Assembly: GCA_963942565.1 (NCBI GenBank)
Contig: OZ012688.1
Coordinates: 19,478,499-19,542,498, forward strand
Direction: 5' to 3'
Source: Maea johnstoni
Lineage: Eukaryota > Annelida > Polychaeta > Spionida > Magelonidae
DNA: 64,000 bases
Shown here one piece after another: positions 46,306-57,380 of the stretch. Numbering within the stretch: position 1 is the first letter of the stretch; each line of letters starts with the position of its first letter. The notes beneath the pieces are model-generated. The model saw nothing but the letters and a program-made list of their open reading frames with translations. It was not told the origin of the DNA and made no database searches. The translations under genes were made by a program, and so were the position numbers.

Positions 46306-46440
46306 TTTAACCCATCTATGCCTGAAGATTTCTGAGCAGATTTCTTTTGGGAAATACTTTAAGGAAGATCTTTACCTAAACCTAACAAACAACTCTCCCT
46401 CAAATATTTTGTGAATTTATGCTTAATATCATGGAGTATA
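46306..46440 (+). mobile_element. TTAA MITE family B, 5' part
   Basis: TTAACCCATCTATGCCTGAA, then CTCTCCCTCAAATATTTTGT; the right side is lost. Confidence 0.55.
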
Positions 46441-46526
46441 TAACTTGGATGTAATACATTCTTCCTGTTAATATCAAAGTAATTATACATATACTGTAAA
46501 TCCAGATGATAATGTTAAAGAGACCT

Positions 46527-47060
46527 CCAGGCAAAAGTTGGTTAACTAAAACTGGCATACCAAATACTACAATAAAGCCATTCATTCATTCATCCATTCC
46601 TTCATGCCTTCCTTTCTTCATTCAATTCTTCATTCATTTTCTCAAGTGTCTTGAGGCAAAAGTTGGTTAACTAACACTGGCATACAAAATACTACAATAA
46701 ACCCATTCATTCATTCATTCATTCATTTATGCATTCCTTCATGCCTTCCTTTCTTCATTCATTTCTTCATTCCTTTTCTCAAGTGTCTTGAGGCAAAAGT
46801 TGGTTAACTAACACTGGCATACCAAATACTACAATAAACCCATTCATTCATTCATTTATTCATTCATTCATGCATTCCTTCCTTTCTTCATTCATTTATT
46901 CATTCATTTTCTCAAGTGTCTTGAGGCAAAAGTTGGTTAACTAACACTGGCATACCAAATACTACAATAAACCCATTCATTCATTCATTCATTCCTTCAT
47001 TCATCCATTCCTTCATGCCTTCCTTTCTTCATTCATTTTCTCAAGTGTCTTGAGGATGCA
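46527..47060 (+). repeat. 126-137-bp array with nested (ATTC)n
   Basis: AGGCAAAAGTTGGTTAACTA, CACTGGCATACCAAATACTA and CAATAAACCCATTCATTC repeat from about 46527, 46653, 46790 and 46923. Each unit ends TTCTCAAGTGTCTTGAGG. Unit length varies with the number of ATTC tetramers. Confidence 0.92.
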
Positions 47061-47149
47061 CAATGATTTTGAAAAGAACCTAAGAATACAGCATACAATT
47101 GCAAAATGTAAAGGAGAGTTGTAGACTTTTTTGGTATAAACCTATCTCC

Positions 47150-47362
47150 TTAACCCTTATGCTGCTGGTAACTAATGTGGCCTATACAGAAAGATGTAAA
47201 AATCCCGGAAAATGACTGAAACCCTGGCAAATGGGTACTCATCTTAGAGTACTCAACGAGGGCTTTCAAATGAATGCCAACATGACATGGTTTAGATAAC
47301 TGCCAAATATTTTTACGATATTGTGCCTAGGACAAAAGTAGACTCAGCATTACATGGGTTAA
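47150..47362 (-). mobile_element. TTAA MITE family A
   Basis: TTAACCCTTATGCTGCTGG to AGCATTACATGGGTTAA, TTAA both ends. Confidence 0.85.
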
Positions 47363-47554
47363 AATATCTCCCAATATTGTTTCTAATAGTTAGATATTTC
47401 AAAAGTGATCAGCCTCTTGACCTGAGATGACTGGAGTAAAGGAATCTGAGGGAATATTGGAATGTAGATGATTTCATTTCCATACCAGCAAATTATTAGG
47501 TCATACCTTGATTATAAACATGACCTGAATATTCCCACATCAACATGACATCAT

Positions 47555-47785
47555 AACCATATCCTTGGCAACCAAGCCAAACAATAACAGCTGTCATGGT
47601 AACAGCTACATGATTCTGACCAAACCTGCCGGTATGACCTCAATTAGCTCCTAAACATATGTTGTCATGGTAATGAACAAAGTTTTTACAAACAATTACC
47701 ATGGTTACAGCCACTTGTGCACTGACCATCTGTTGCTAAGGTGTCTACTCACCATGGCAGCGAGCTGTCGCCGTGGTAACACCTT
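47555..47785. promoter_or_regulatory. Cluster of RFX/X-box-like words
   Basis: Seven variants of the inverted X-box (GTNRCC-N-RGYAAC family) in 230 bp: CCTTGGCAACC (47563), GCTGTCATGGTAAC (47590), GTTGTCATGGTAAT (47661), ATTACCATGGTTAC (47695), GTTGCTAAGG (47732), ACCATGGCAG (47751) and GTCGCCGTGGTAAC (47767). The last fits both half-sites. The rest of the sequence is non-repetitive. A regulatory role is inferred from motif density only. Confidence 0.4.
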
Positions 47786-47929
47786 AGAGGTGTAGTTTGT
47801 CCAGCGGTGAGTAAGGTGACATATGGGAAATAGTCCTGCCCACCCACCGGTCAAGTGTGGTCAAGCATAGACTGCATTAAAACAACAATTAGCTTTAAGT
47901 GTATGGGTGGGACAGATCTAATTCATTGT

Positions 47930-48175
47930 TTAACCCATTCATACATATGAGTTCTTCTTGAGATATTAATCTGGACCTAGGATACTTTTGACAATAACTT
48001 AAGAATTAAGATTGATTTTACAAAATATCAATATATTTTACAGATAGTTGTTGGCTGTGTTCTTTTTAACATGTTTCCATCAACTATTCCCTTTGAGGTG
48101 AACTTTGTTTTCACATCAAAGATTTTACCAAAATAATCAGGCTGATTTTGGCTGCTGTCAGTATTAATGGGTTAT
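47930..48175 (+). mobile_element. TTAA MITE family B, long copy
   Basis: TTAACCCATTCATACATATG to CTGTCAGTATTAATGGGTTA, about 245 bp. Contains ATCTGGACCTAGGATACTTT and AATCAGGCTGATTTTGGCTG. The final TTAA reads TTAT. Confidence 0.82.
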
Positions 48176-48389
48176 TTTTGTAAGGATGTTCATATGGGTC
48201 TTAGAAAAAGAGATATTCTTTATCAGCTCTCTATGGTCATCTCTCTTTTGTCTTGACATACAGATGTTGTAAAAGGTTGTGTGGTTAGCAGCCATCATGA
48301 GTGACCCTACACTAAGAAGAAAAACAATAATATGAAAATAACCATTGTGGGTGATGTGTATGTTTTCTGCTTACATTTTAGATTACAAA

Positions 48390-48609
48390 ATACTTACCTG
48401 CCCTAAGAGTTATACACCCACTCATGACCTGAAAGCTCTATTTGAAATTATTTTACAAAAGAAAACTTGATAAACAGATAGGAGAGTTGTGGGTATTATT
48501 GTGATATTTTTTTCTCGAAGACATTCCAGAGAAAATACTCTAAGAAAAGCTTACAGAGATATTACCAAAATAGAGAGAATATTTCAGGCTCTGGAATGAA
48601 TGTGTTAAC
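48390..48609 (+). mobile_element. TTAA MITE family B, degraded copy
   Basis: GATAGGAGAGTTGTGGGTAT, GATATTACCAAAATAGAGAG and ATGAATGTGTTAA in family order; the 5' end is unclear. Confidence 0.4.
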
Positions 48610-48779
48610 TATTTAACATCTAGAACTCACACATGTATGACACAAATGTGAATATCTTCATAATGGATAAATATCCTCAAAAAAGAATATTGACATAAAA
48701 TTGTAATTCAAATTGGTTTCAACAATGCCATTTTAAACATTTTCGAGCATAACTCAATTTTGACATAGTTTGGGTGAAG

Positions 48780-49350
48780 TTCTATCCCCAAGTGTGCACT
48801 CCCGATGCAAATGAGTTAATTGTGTTACGGAATTCTAGTGGACCAGGTGGAGTTGAAATGTACGCTAAGTATCTGTGCCATCTTGACGGCCAGATGCGAG
48901 AAGTGTGGAAAGAGATTAAATGATTAGACGCTCATTACGAAACAGCTGATTGTCAGTTTCGCCGAGGAATGCATTCCCCAGTCACGTCATGTATATTACA
49001 CTCTCGACCGGTGACTCACACGTTTTAATCATTTTATAACGCAATTACTGAAATGGATGATGATTCAGAAATTAATTTGAAGGTCGCCCGAAAGCAAACA
49101 CTTGTCAATTAAAAGGAATTCTCTACATCATTGTGAATGACTCGCGTAATGAAATGCAAACAATAAAAATCTCGACAGGAGGATTTGGGATTTTTATACA
49201 AATGTTCAGTGCACATAAAGAGACAGTAATAAAACACCTACAGTAAACTCCTCGCTAATGAGAATTTGCATTTTAATCAGTGGTTTATCACTGACTAAGA
49301 GGTCAATGCTAACTTATTGGGCATGACTAATTTTTCTAATAATTCCTCTA
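48780..49350. other. Unique island rich in homeodomain-like words
   Basis: GACGCTCATTACGAAACAGC, CACACGTTTTAATCATTTTA, ACGCAATTACTGAAATGG, AGAAATTAATTTGAAGG and CTCGCTAATGAGAATTTGC. There is no reading frame above 60 codons, unlike a gene. It is the best-looking conserved-noncoding candidate in the window by composition and length, but this is inference. Confidence 0.35.
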
Positions 49351-49398
49351 ATGAATGACCAATATTAATGTCTAAAAAACATTATATAACATTTTCAT

Positions 49399-49582
<184 letters not shown>

Positions 49583-49914
49583 AACTAAAAAGATCATACA
49601 CATTTCAGTTCTAAATCATCCCAATGCGATTGTATTGCTAGAGGTAAAACAGGATATTATTGAGGACATGGGAGAGGAATGAAATGGCAAACTGCTAGCT
49701 ATAGGCAAAATGTGGCTTTGGATCAGGAAGGTAATTTCCATAGAATGTTGCATGTGTAGCGCTGCACTCGGGGTAAATACTGCATGTATCGCGTAGCATG
49801 ACAGAAATCCCCCCTGACACTAACATGCAACACATCCCATGTAAACATTAACCCGATCCCCCCACACTCACTCGACCACCCCAGATAACCTACTCCAGCA
49901 GAAATAAACAAGTT
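49583..49914. other. Unique sequence, nothing recognised
   Basis: GTTGCATGTGTAGC and ACATGCAACAC form short inverted words. No other feature. Confidence 0.35.
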
Positions 49915-49985
49915 TATTGTATGTATGTATGTATGTTTGTATGTGTGTGTGTGTGTGTATGAATGTATGTATATGTATAAATATG
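49915..49985. repeat. (GTAT)n/(GT)n microsatellite
   Basis: Interrupted GTAT and GT repeats. Confidence 0.9.
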
Positions 49986-49988
49986 TAC

Positions 49989-50287
49989 CAGGGTCTTAGC
50001 CAGGTTTTGAAAAATGCCTGTCCAAAACAGCCGTTCCAAAAAATCTGCCCGTCCAGATTTAGCCACTAATTTTCTTCAAATCCTTATACCAACTACATTT
50101 AATAGACCTTTGTGACAAAAAAGCCAGTCTACATTTCAGCTGTGTCCTGAGAGATAGTTTGTTAGGAAAATATTTGGTTATCAAATTTGAAAATTCTTTA
50201 TAGAAGATTTTGCCTGTCCAAAAAGGAGGTTTTCAGGAAACTGCCTGTCCAAAAGACAGGCAGAACGGGTCCTGGCCAACTCTCTGA
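49989..50287 (+). mobile_element. hAT-like MITE family G, copy 2
   Basis: CAGGGTCTTAGCCAGGTTTT to GGTCCTGGCCAACTCTCTG, about 299 bp, matching 23115-23423 throughout. Flanks ATATGTAC and ATATGAGC are a worn 8-bp duplication (six of eight). Confidence 0.82.
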
Positions 50288-50344
50288 TATGAGCTATACA
50301 CTGGATGATTCAGACACTGAGGAAACTTGGGAAGTCAGTTAATA

Positions 50345-50505
50345 TTAACCCGTGAGTGCCAACAGTAGCCAAAATCAGCCTGACAGTTTTCATTTCATTA
50401 AATCTTTCAAGTGAAAGCATACAACTCTACAACAACTCTCCTTTCAATATTTTGTAAAACCATTCAGAAGTTATGGTCAAAAGTATCATAAATCTGGAAG
50501 AAATT
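50345..50505 (-). mobile_element. TTAA MITE family B, partial
   Basis: TTAACCCGTGAGTGCCAACA, CAAAATCAGCCTGACAGTTT and GTCAAAAGTATCATAAATCT. The outer end is missing. Confidence 0.7.
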
Positions 50506-50579
50506 TTAAGCTAGAATTTCATCCTTCCATCATCTTTATCAGTATAGCTGCATTCGTCTATATCTATTACATATATCAT

Positions 50580-51072
50580 TAGTGTTTGGAATCGGTCACA
50601 ATTTTCAAGATCGATCATCGGTCCATCTGAACGACCGATGACCGATTAATAATCAAAGTTGTGTACATGGTTTTCAGTGTCGCCATTGCTGTTTACTTAA
50701 GTCATAAGGTACCGCGACACCTAGCGGCATCAACACACACTAGCGTAATTGCGTCATGCGCATTTGCGCTATTGTGTGCCGATAACCACAACAACAATGG
50801 CGGCATCGTAACATCGCCTCAGCACGCTCAGAGAGTTGGATCTGGAGCGGTCCAGCAGTGTTTCCTCTTTGGTGGGGCAATAAATACGTAACTAAACTTT
50901 TTTTCTCAGATTTTCTGACAGGCAGGATATCCGAAAGTCCAGCTATTTCTTTGAATATAATTTTTATCCATGTTCGTTTTTTTGTTCGAACATGTGAAAT
51001 TGCGTTCGATCATCATAATCGGAGGCACAAACGAACGCTGTTCGGCTTGTTCGAACAATCGGACGAACACTA
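50580..51072. mobile_element. hAT-like MITE family H
   Basis: A perfect 8-bp duplication TATATCAT (50572-50579, 51073-51080) flanks ends TAGTGTTTGGAATCGG and (complement) TAGTGTTCGTCCGATTG. GATCGATCATCGG, ACGACCGATGACCG and CGATCATCATAATCGG give subterminal repeats. A GC-richer core (GCGTAATTGCGTCATGCGC) has no credible frame. 493 bp. Confidence 0.82.
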
Positions 51073-51129
51073 TATATCATCTATCATTATATCGGCAGTT
51101 TGGCATTTTACAAACCCAGGCTGAGAGTC

Positions 51130-51342
51130 TTAACCCTTCCAATGCTGAGGCTACTTTCATCCAAAGCACATTGACGAAAATCTTTTTGATAACCATCTGA
51201 ACCCTGTCATGTTGGTATGCATTGGAAAGCTCTCTCAGAGCACTCTCATATGAGTACCAATTGGCCAGGGTTTCGGTCATTTTTCAGGATTTTTGCATCA
51301 TTTTGTATTTGCCAAATTAGCCACCAGCAGCATAAGGGTTAA
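51130..51342 (+). mobile_element. TTAA MITE family A
   Basis: TTAACCCTTCCAATGCTGAG to CCAGCAGCATAAGGGTTAA, TTAA both ends. One of the least changed copies. Confidence 0.92.
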
Positions 51343-51892
51343 ATTAGACCACATGGCTGTTCCAGCAGAAAAGATCTGAAACATTCCATTATATTGCTAA
51401 GACCTGAGCAGTCAGTGCAAAATATATGTCTACATGATGGAACATATGAGAGCAACAAATAAATCAAATTCACACTGTACAATAATAACCACACATAAAT
51501 GTACCTCGCGTAAAAAGTGTCATGGCAGCCATTATGGCCATCTGCTGCATTGACCAATCAGCAGCTGTGGATAGTCACGAACAGGAAGTGACACAGCATG
51601 TGTGACTTATGACCTGAAGTGGTCATAACGCTGACACCTTTCCTGTCAACATATCTGAGGTCCACAGGGCCGTCAGGAACATGGGGCACCACAAGCAAAA
51701 TAATAACAAGCTATGGCTATTAGTAATAGATCTTTTACTTGTGTGGGTTGGGAAAACGAAGTTTTGAGTGAAACAGATGATTCCTGCAAAGGAATTATTT
51801 CTGAATATACTATATCTAAAACCTTATAAAGGCAGAGCAAAAGTATATACAATTAATCTTATCATCATGACTCTTTTTAAGGAAAAAGGATT
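51343..51892. other. Unique sequence, nothing recognised
   Basis: CAGGAAGTGACACAGCATGT near 51580 is ETS-like; otherwise featureless. Confidence 0.35.
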
Positions 51893-52364
51893 AGGCCACT
51901 CCAATTTAATTACTTGTCTTACATGCTCAGGAGGTAGGAAATGAGCCATTTTGGAATAAAAAAAAAAGTTGAAAAATGTGACTTTTTTTATTTTTTTTAT
52001 TTTTTTTAGAGTCTGACGACTAGGACTGGTAGCGATATGTTTCTACCAGCCTATTCTCAACTAAATAAAATCAATCAATCTATTAAACCCTGTAACCTGA
52101 AGGGTGGGAGGTATACCTCCTCAAGTCTGAGGCTCTACTACAGCAATGATAGCTTCCTGTAGTTGATTGAATCACACTTACAAAGAATATTCTTAAAACT
52201 TGCACTTTTTTTTTTTTTTTTTTTGGAGTCTGACAGAAAATTTCAAAACCACTTTCGTCCGTAAGACACCAAAGATAACTTTTTTTTTCTTTTTTTTTTG
52301 GAGTCTGACAGGATTTTTTTCCCAAAGAAAGCTTGTAAGACAAGTAATTAAATTGGAGTGGCCT
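51893..52364. mobile_element. MITE with 31-bp perfect terminal inverted repeats, unclassified
   Basis: AGGCCACTCCAATTTAATTA continues to ...CTTGTCTTACA at 51893-51923 and is exactly mirrored at 52334-52364. Inside, a T-run followed by GGAGTCTGACA (or AGAGTCTGACG) occurs three times, and GTAAGACACC/GTAAGACAAG words repeat. The target duplication is short and unclear (TTA or TA), so the superfamily is open. No frame. Confidence 0.85.
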
Positions 52365-52397
52365 TAAGTGGACATAAAACTGGATGAATTACAAAGG

Positions 52398-52621
52398 TTA
52401 ACCCATTAATACATAACATTTTCCTCATCAAATATTTTACCTGGATCTATAATACCTTTAACAAGAACTAAGAGAAAGGAAATGAAAACATATAAAGGCG
52501 AATTTCTAAAAAAACATCAGGTTACCATTTTCTCTTTTTTTCTGTCCAAAAAATGCTCTTCTTTTCGAAATTACAAAAATGGTCTGTCCCTTTTGATTCA
52601 CTACAGGCATAATTGGGTTAA
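52398..52621 (+). mobile_element. TTAA MITE family B
   Basis: TTAACCCATTAATACATAAC to CTACAGGCATAATTGGGTTAA; TTAA both ends. Confidence 0.82.
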
Positions 52622-52908
52622 CTTATGGGCCAATTATTTCTTTATAAGAAAGTGAACCTTACTGAAAGGATGAAATAAAGCGATTACCCAATATTCATGG
52701 GCTATCAGTGGTAAATCTTAACCTGACCTATAGGAAAAGGAACAGAAGGGGAAAGACCTATCTCACACTGAAGGCTATAGTCAGTTATAAAAGGGTTAAA
52801 AACTATAAGATACCAATAGTGTCCCAATTACAGAGCTCAACCACCACCAAAGTTATCAAGTAGCCCAGCAGGGCAAGCTGGACCAAATAATCAGGTTTCC
52901 CTCCCAAT
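52622..52908. other. Unique sequence
   Basis: Nothing recognised. Confidence 0.35.
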
Positions 52909-53122
52909 TTAACCCTTCCAATACTGAGGCTACTTTTGTGCAAAAACACAAGAACGCAAATATCTTTGAAAACCATCTAAACTCTGTCAAGTTGGTACTC
53001 ATTAGATAGCTCTCACTTAGCACTTTCATATGAGTACCAATTTGCCAGGGTTTCAGTGATTTTTCAGGTTTTTTGCATTATCTTATATTGGCCAAATTAG
53101 CCAACAGCAGCATAAGGGTTAA
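52909..53122 (+). mobile_element. TTAA MITE family A
   Basis: TTAACCCTTCCAATACTGAG to CAACAGCAGCATAAGGGTTAA; TTAA both ends. Confidence 0.9.
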
Positions 53123-53493
53123 GAAAAAATGTTATTAAAAATATTCTAGCAATTATAATAGTTTGGGGTGGGCTGCTGCATATCGCTGAGTCTGTTGAAA
53201 ATGTACAAATTTGCCTATAACAGTGAAGGTCTGAATAATAAAGACAATATACTGCTGTGCAGACTTTTGTTGCATTACTCTTTTTATGACTGAAATATTT
53301 TGTTGTGTAATATTTGTTTCATTTTTCTACAAAAAAAACTAACAAATAATGGATTTACCATTATTTCTCTCAAAAAAACTTCTTTGCATAAGTCCCAAGC
53401 AGTCCTGACTATTGGCAGAGACATAGATTTGAAAGCTGCCATTGACCACTTGGCTATGAGGAGACTTGCCGTATTAGCTTGGTCAAATATATC
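53123..53493. other. Unique sequence, nothing recognised
   Basis: A 65-codon plus frame (53300-53497) has no recognisable domain. Confidence 0.35.
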
Positions 53494-53708
53494 TTAACCT
53501 TTCCAATGCTGTGGAAACATTCGCCCTAAGTACAAGAACGCAAAAATCTTTGAAAACCTTCTAAACCCTGTCTTGTTGGTACTCATTGGAAAGCTCTCAC
53601 CGAGTACTCTCAGATGAGTACCCATTTGCCAGGGTTTTGGTGATTTTTCCGGGTTTTTTTGCATTATTTTGTATTGGCAAAATTAGCCACCACCAGCATA
53701 AGGGTTAA
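53494..53708 (+). mobile_element. TTAA MITE family A
   Basis: TTAACCTTTCCAATGCTGTG to CCACCAGCATAAGGGTTAA; TTAA both ends. Confidence 0.88.
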
Positions 53709-53849
53709 TGGGTATTTACCTCGACTAACCATTGGACAATTTACTATAAACCCATAAAAGCACTGATGATTATAAGAAGGAGAATCCAAGTCTTATTCTC
53801 TATCAAAGATTCTCAAATGTCGGAAAGGTTTTCAGGTTCCAGGTAATGA

Positions 53850-54220
53850 GCAAACTCTTATTTCAGCCAAAATCAATCGACCAGCGTGGTTTATTTCATA
53901 AAGATCTCTTAAAACCCCGATAAGTATGTCTCAACAAAAGGTCAAAAGAGTTGCTGAAACGGAAACGTAATTATCGTAATTCCACTCTTCGGCAATTGGA
54001 GGTTGAAGAAAAAAAGTAAATTCGATTGAATCGCAATCCTGGAGGGTTTTTCTCCAATCGTGTCCTCGGCTCATCCTATTAGGGCCGACAGGTACATGGA
54101 CGATCATGAGGCAAGTCAGCACTGATTACGCCCTAATCAGATCACAGAGCTTGTGGCGCCACCTATCTCCGTCATTAGCTGATGAGTCCGCAGTCTCCGA
54201 TGGCCCAAGCCACTTCTAGC
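53850..54220. other. Moderate-GC unique island (candidate regulatory sequence)
   Basis: GAAACGTAATTATCGTAATT, CACTGATTACGCCCTAATCAG and CTCCGTCATTAGCTGATGAG are homeodomain-like. The minus frame 53931-54122 lacks homology. Confidence 0.32.
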
Positions 54221-54225
54221 TATTG

Positions 54226-54433
54226 TTAACCCTTAGTAAACGCTACTGGTGACAAATTTGGCCAATACAAAATGATACAATGAATGCTCGAAACTCACCC
54301 AGCACTTGGGTACTCATCTGAAAGTACTGAGCGAGAGCTAATGAATACCAGCATGACAGGGTTTGAATGACTTTCAAAAATCTTTGCATCCTTGTGCTTT
54401 GGACGAAAGTAGCCTCAGCATTGGAATGGTAAA
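54226..54433 (-). mobile_element. TTAA MITE family A
   Basis: TTAACCCTTAGTAAACGCTA to CTCAGCATTGGAATGGTAAA; the right TTAA is altered. Confidence 0.82.
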
Positions 54434-55258
54434 GCAGGTGCAGTTCTGCTGGTGATCCTGGCTTAAGTTACTCGGCTAGAAATCTCAAAGTGCCAGCACC
54501 CAGCAAACATATGCTGTTTTTGGCAAAGATGGAAATTTTTGTTGGAAGAAGGACTGGCAAATTCCCTAAAAACCAACCTGCATTGAATCAATTCTACAGT
54601 CTATATGACTGAAATACTGCAATTCCATTGTTTAAATACTGACAATTTAGAGCTCAATACTACACTTCATAGGAGCACATAGTTTGACCTGCATTTTAAG
54701 ATTTAGGGCACTAGGGCTTTTTAATCTATATAAAAAGAATGTTTGTATGTGTTTCTATTACTTTTTTCATCATTGTTGTCTCAATTGCAGCTTGTTATCA
54801 GCTGATTTTGAGGGAAAACAGAGAATAAAAGGAGAATAGCAATTTCTCATAAATGTCTCATGCGGAACTCAAAACCCCTGTAACCTTTTCAGTGGCTTGA
54901 GACAGCCATCAGTTACAGGTTATTGCATCAATAGACTGCTCAGCATTCGAGGTAGCCCCTCATATTCCAGCCTATTCCAGGTCCATTTAGAAACAATTAC
55001 GGCCAAAGTCAAGGCTTTTTATGCCTGCACAGAGGTCAAGTAATTAGTCCTCTGCAAATTCATTTCTCAGTATAAATCATATATAAAACGTCAGTAAAAG
55101 TCAATAAAACGAACAAAATCACCCTGCACATTGGCCATTTAGAGTGCAGATAATGTACATGTCAGTTTCTCTAAATGCTACTTCTACTTCCACGCCAACC
55201 CTGTTTTATTGTTATGTGCTTTGTTTGAGCTATTGTTCTATGGTCATTGTTTTTAATG
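54434..55258. other. Unique sequence, nothing recognised
   Basis: No frame or repeat family seen over about 820 bp. Confidence 0.35.
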
Positions 55259-55317
55259 TTAACCCATTCACATCTGGAATGTACACATTCTGACACAAGG
55301 GAAAAAATCATATATAT
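55259..55317 (+). mobile_element. TTAA MITE family B, 5' end only
   Basis: TTAACCCATTCACATCTGGA, then AAGGGAAAAAATCATATATA, where the element passes into a TA array. Confidence 0.55.
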
Positions 55318-55590
<273 letters not shown>

Positions 55591-55674
55591 CTGTCCGTTT
55601 GCTGTCCATTTGCAGTCCAAAGTTTTTTGCTGTGTAGTATTATAAAAAACACACCTTTAAATACAAAAATGGGT

Positions 55675-55710
55675 TCCACTGATTGAATGTGACTGCACTC
55701 AATCAGTGGA
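55675..55710. repeat. 12-bp-stem perfect hairpin
   Basis: TCCACTGATTGA and TCAATCAGTGGA flank a 12-nt loop. No U-run follows, and its role is unknown. Confidence 0.8.
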
Positions 55711-55849
55711 CTCTATTAATGACTTTGAGTATAACTCTTCAAGTATAAAGGCACTACCTCAAAAAGGTCATGCAGGTGATATCTGAACATTGTGTTTGTA
55801 ACTATAGCTTTTTTCAAAATACAAGTAGATATTTAAAGTGGTCGTTTCT

Positions 55850-56240
55850 TGTCATTTTGCATGCGGAGATATTATTTGTTAACGCGGCGGCAGCGCGGGC
55901 GTCTTGCCGCTTCCCAGCTGCCGGGCGGGCCCGCGGGCGTGATTGATGCTCGTCGCGCTGACTTTGTGCCACGGCGCTAGTTGGCCACATTACATGTAGA
56001 TAATGGAGGACATTAGTGAGACATTTCGGTAATATCATCGAGATTGATGGTGATGAGACAGGCGGCCTAATGACAAGATGGCCGCCAGACGTCATTCTAC
56101 AGGTGAGAAGTCTGCGGCTCCCGGAGGTAAGCCCAAGGTGCACCTGTAGCGGTGACGAGAGTTGCGAGGCGAAAAAATACAATAAACAAGTACGAGTTGC
56201 GACACGAAAAAAAAGGATGGACGAGTGGGTCGGGAAATAC
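55850..56240. other. GC-rich unique island (candidate regulatory or promoter-like)
   Basis: Very GC-rich start (GCGGCGGCAGCGCGGGCGTC, GGGCGGGCCCGCGGGCGTG), then TAATGACAAGATGGCCGCCAG, which contains a YY1-like AAGATGGCCGCC. Overlapping frames lack domains. The CpG density is among the highest in the window, so a promoter is possible. Confidence 0.32.
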
Positions 56241-56246
56241 TGCCTG

Positions 56247-56985
56247 CGATATCACTCACACTCTAAACACCTACATAACACCTGACACATCGCACCTACA
56301 GCAGAACACATGTTCCCTGCGATATCACTCACACTCTAAACACCTACACAACACCTGACACATCGCACCTACAGCAGAACACATGTTCCCTGCAATATCA
56401 CTCACACTCTAAACACCTACACAACACTTGACACATCGAACCTAACACAGAACACATCTTTCCTGCAATATCACTTACACTCTAAACACCTACACAACAC
56501 CTGACACATCACACCTACAGTAGAACACATGTTCCCTGCGATATCACTCACACTCTAAACACCTACACAAAACCTGACACATCGCACCTACAGCAGAACA
56601 CATGTTCCCTGGGATATCACTCACACTCTAAACACCTACACAACACCTGACACATCGCGCCTACAGCAGAACACATGTTCCCTGGGATATCACTCACACT
56701 CTAAACACCTACACAACACCTGACACATCGCACCTACAGCAGAACACATGTTCCCTGGGATATCACTCACACTCTAAACACCTACACAACACCTGACACA
56801 TCACACCTACAGCAGAACACATGTTCCCTGCGATATCACTCACACTCTAAACACCTACACAACACCTGACACATCGCACCTACAGCAGAACACATGTTCC
56901 CTGCGATATCACTCACACTCTTAACACCTACACAACACCTGACACATCACACATACTGCAGAACACGTTTGCTCAGCAATAACAC
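56247..56985 (+). repeat. 73-bp minisatellite, about ten units
   Basis: TGCGATATCACTCACACTCT, AAACACCTACACAACACCTG and GCAGAACACATGTTCCCTG repeat every 73 bp (for example TGTTCCC at 56311 and 56384). Variation is slight (GGGATATC, GCAATATC), rising in the last unit. Confidence 0.96.
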
Positions 56986-57184
56986 TCACACTTTTAACGC
57001 CATTTGGAATAATTTGGAACGTCATTTTTATCATCACTTTTTTAGCAAAATAAAGGCTAAATCGTGACCATCCATATGTAAATAGTAAAGGTAATTGGAC
57101 TGAAATGTAGCCCCGATATGTGCTTAACTTCAGAGTCAAGATGCCACACTTCTTCAATTATACCTTTATATGGAAACAGTATTC

Positions 57185-57380
57185 TTAAGCCATTAATACT
57201 TACTGTGACCAAAAGCAGCGTGACAATTTTGATAGAATCTGTCAAGCTACGGCAAGTTTGAAAGAAATTGAATAGGAAAAGTTAACTTACTAGGGCACTA
57301 CCAATAACTCCCCTATACATATTTTGTAATATCGTTTTCAATACACTGGAGGTATCAAAAAAATGATAGATATACTCACT
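57185..57380 (-). mobile_element. TTAA MITE family B, worn copy
   Basis: TTAAGCCATTAATACTTACT, AAAAGCAGCGTGACAATTTT, GAATCTGTCAAGC and ATATTTTGTAATATCG, with the outer end lost. Confidence 0.6.
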
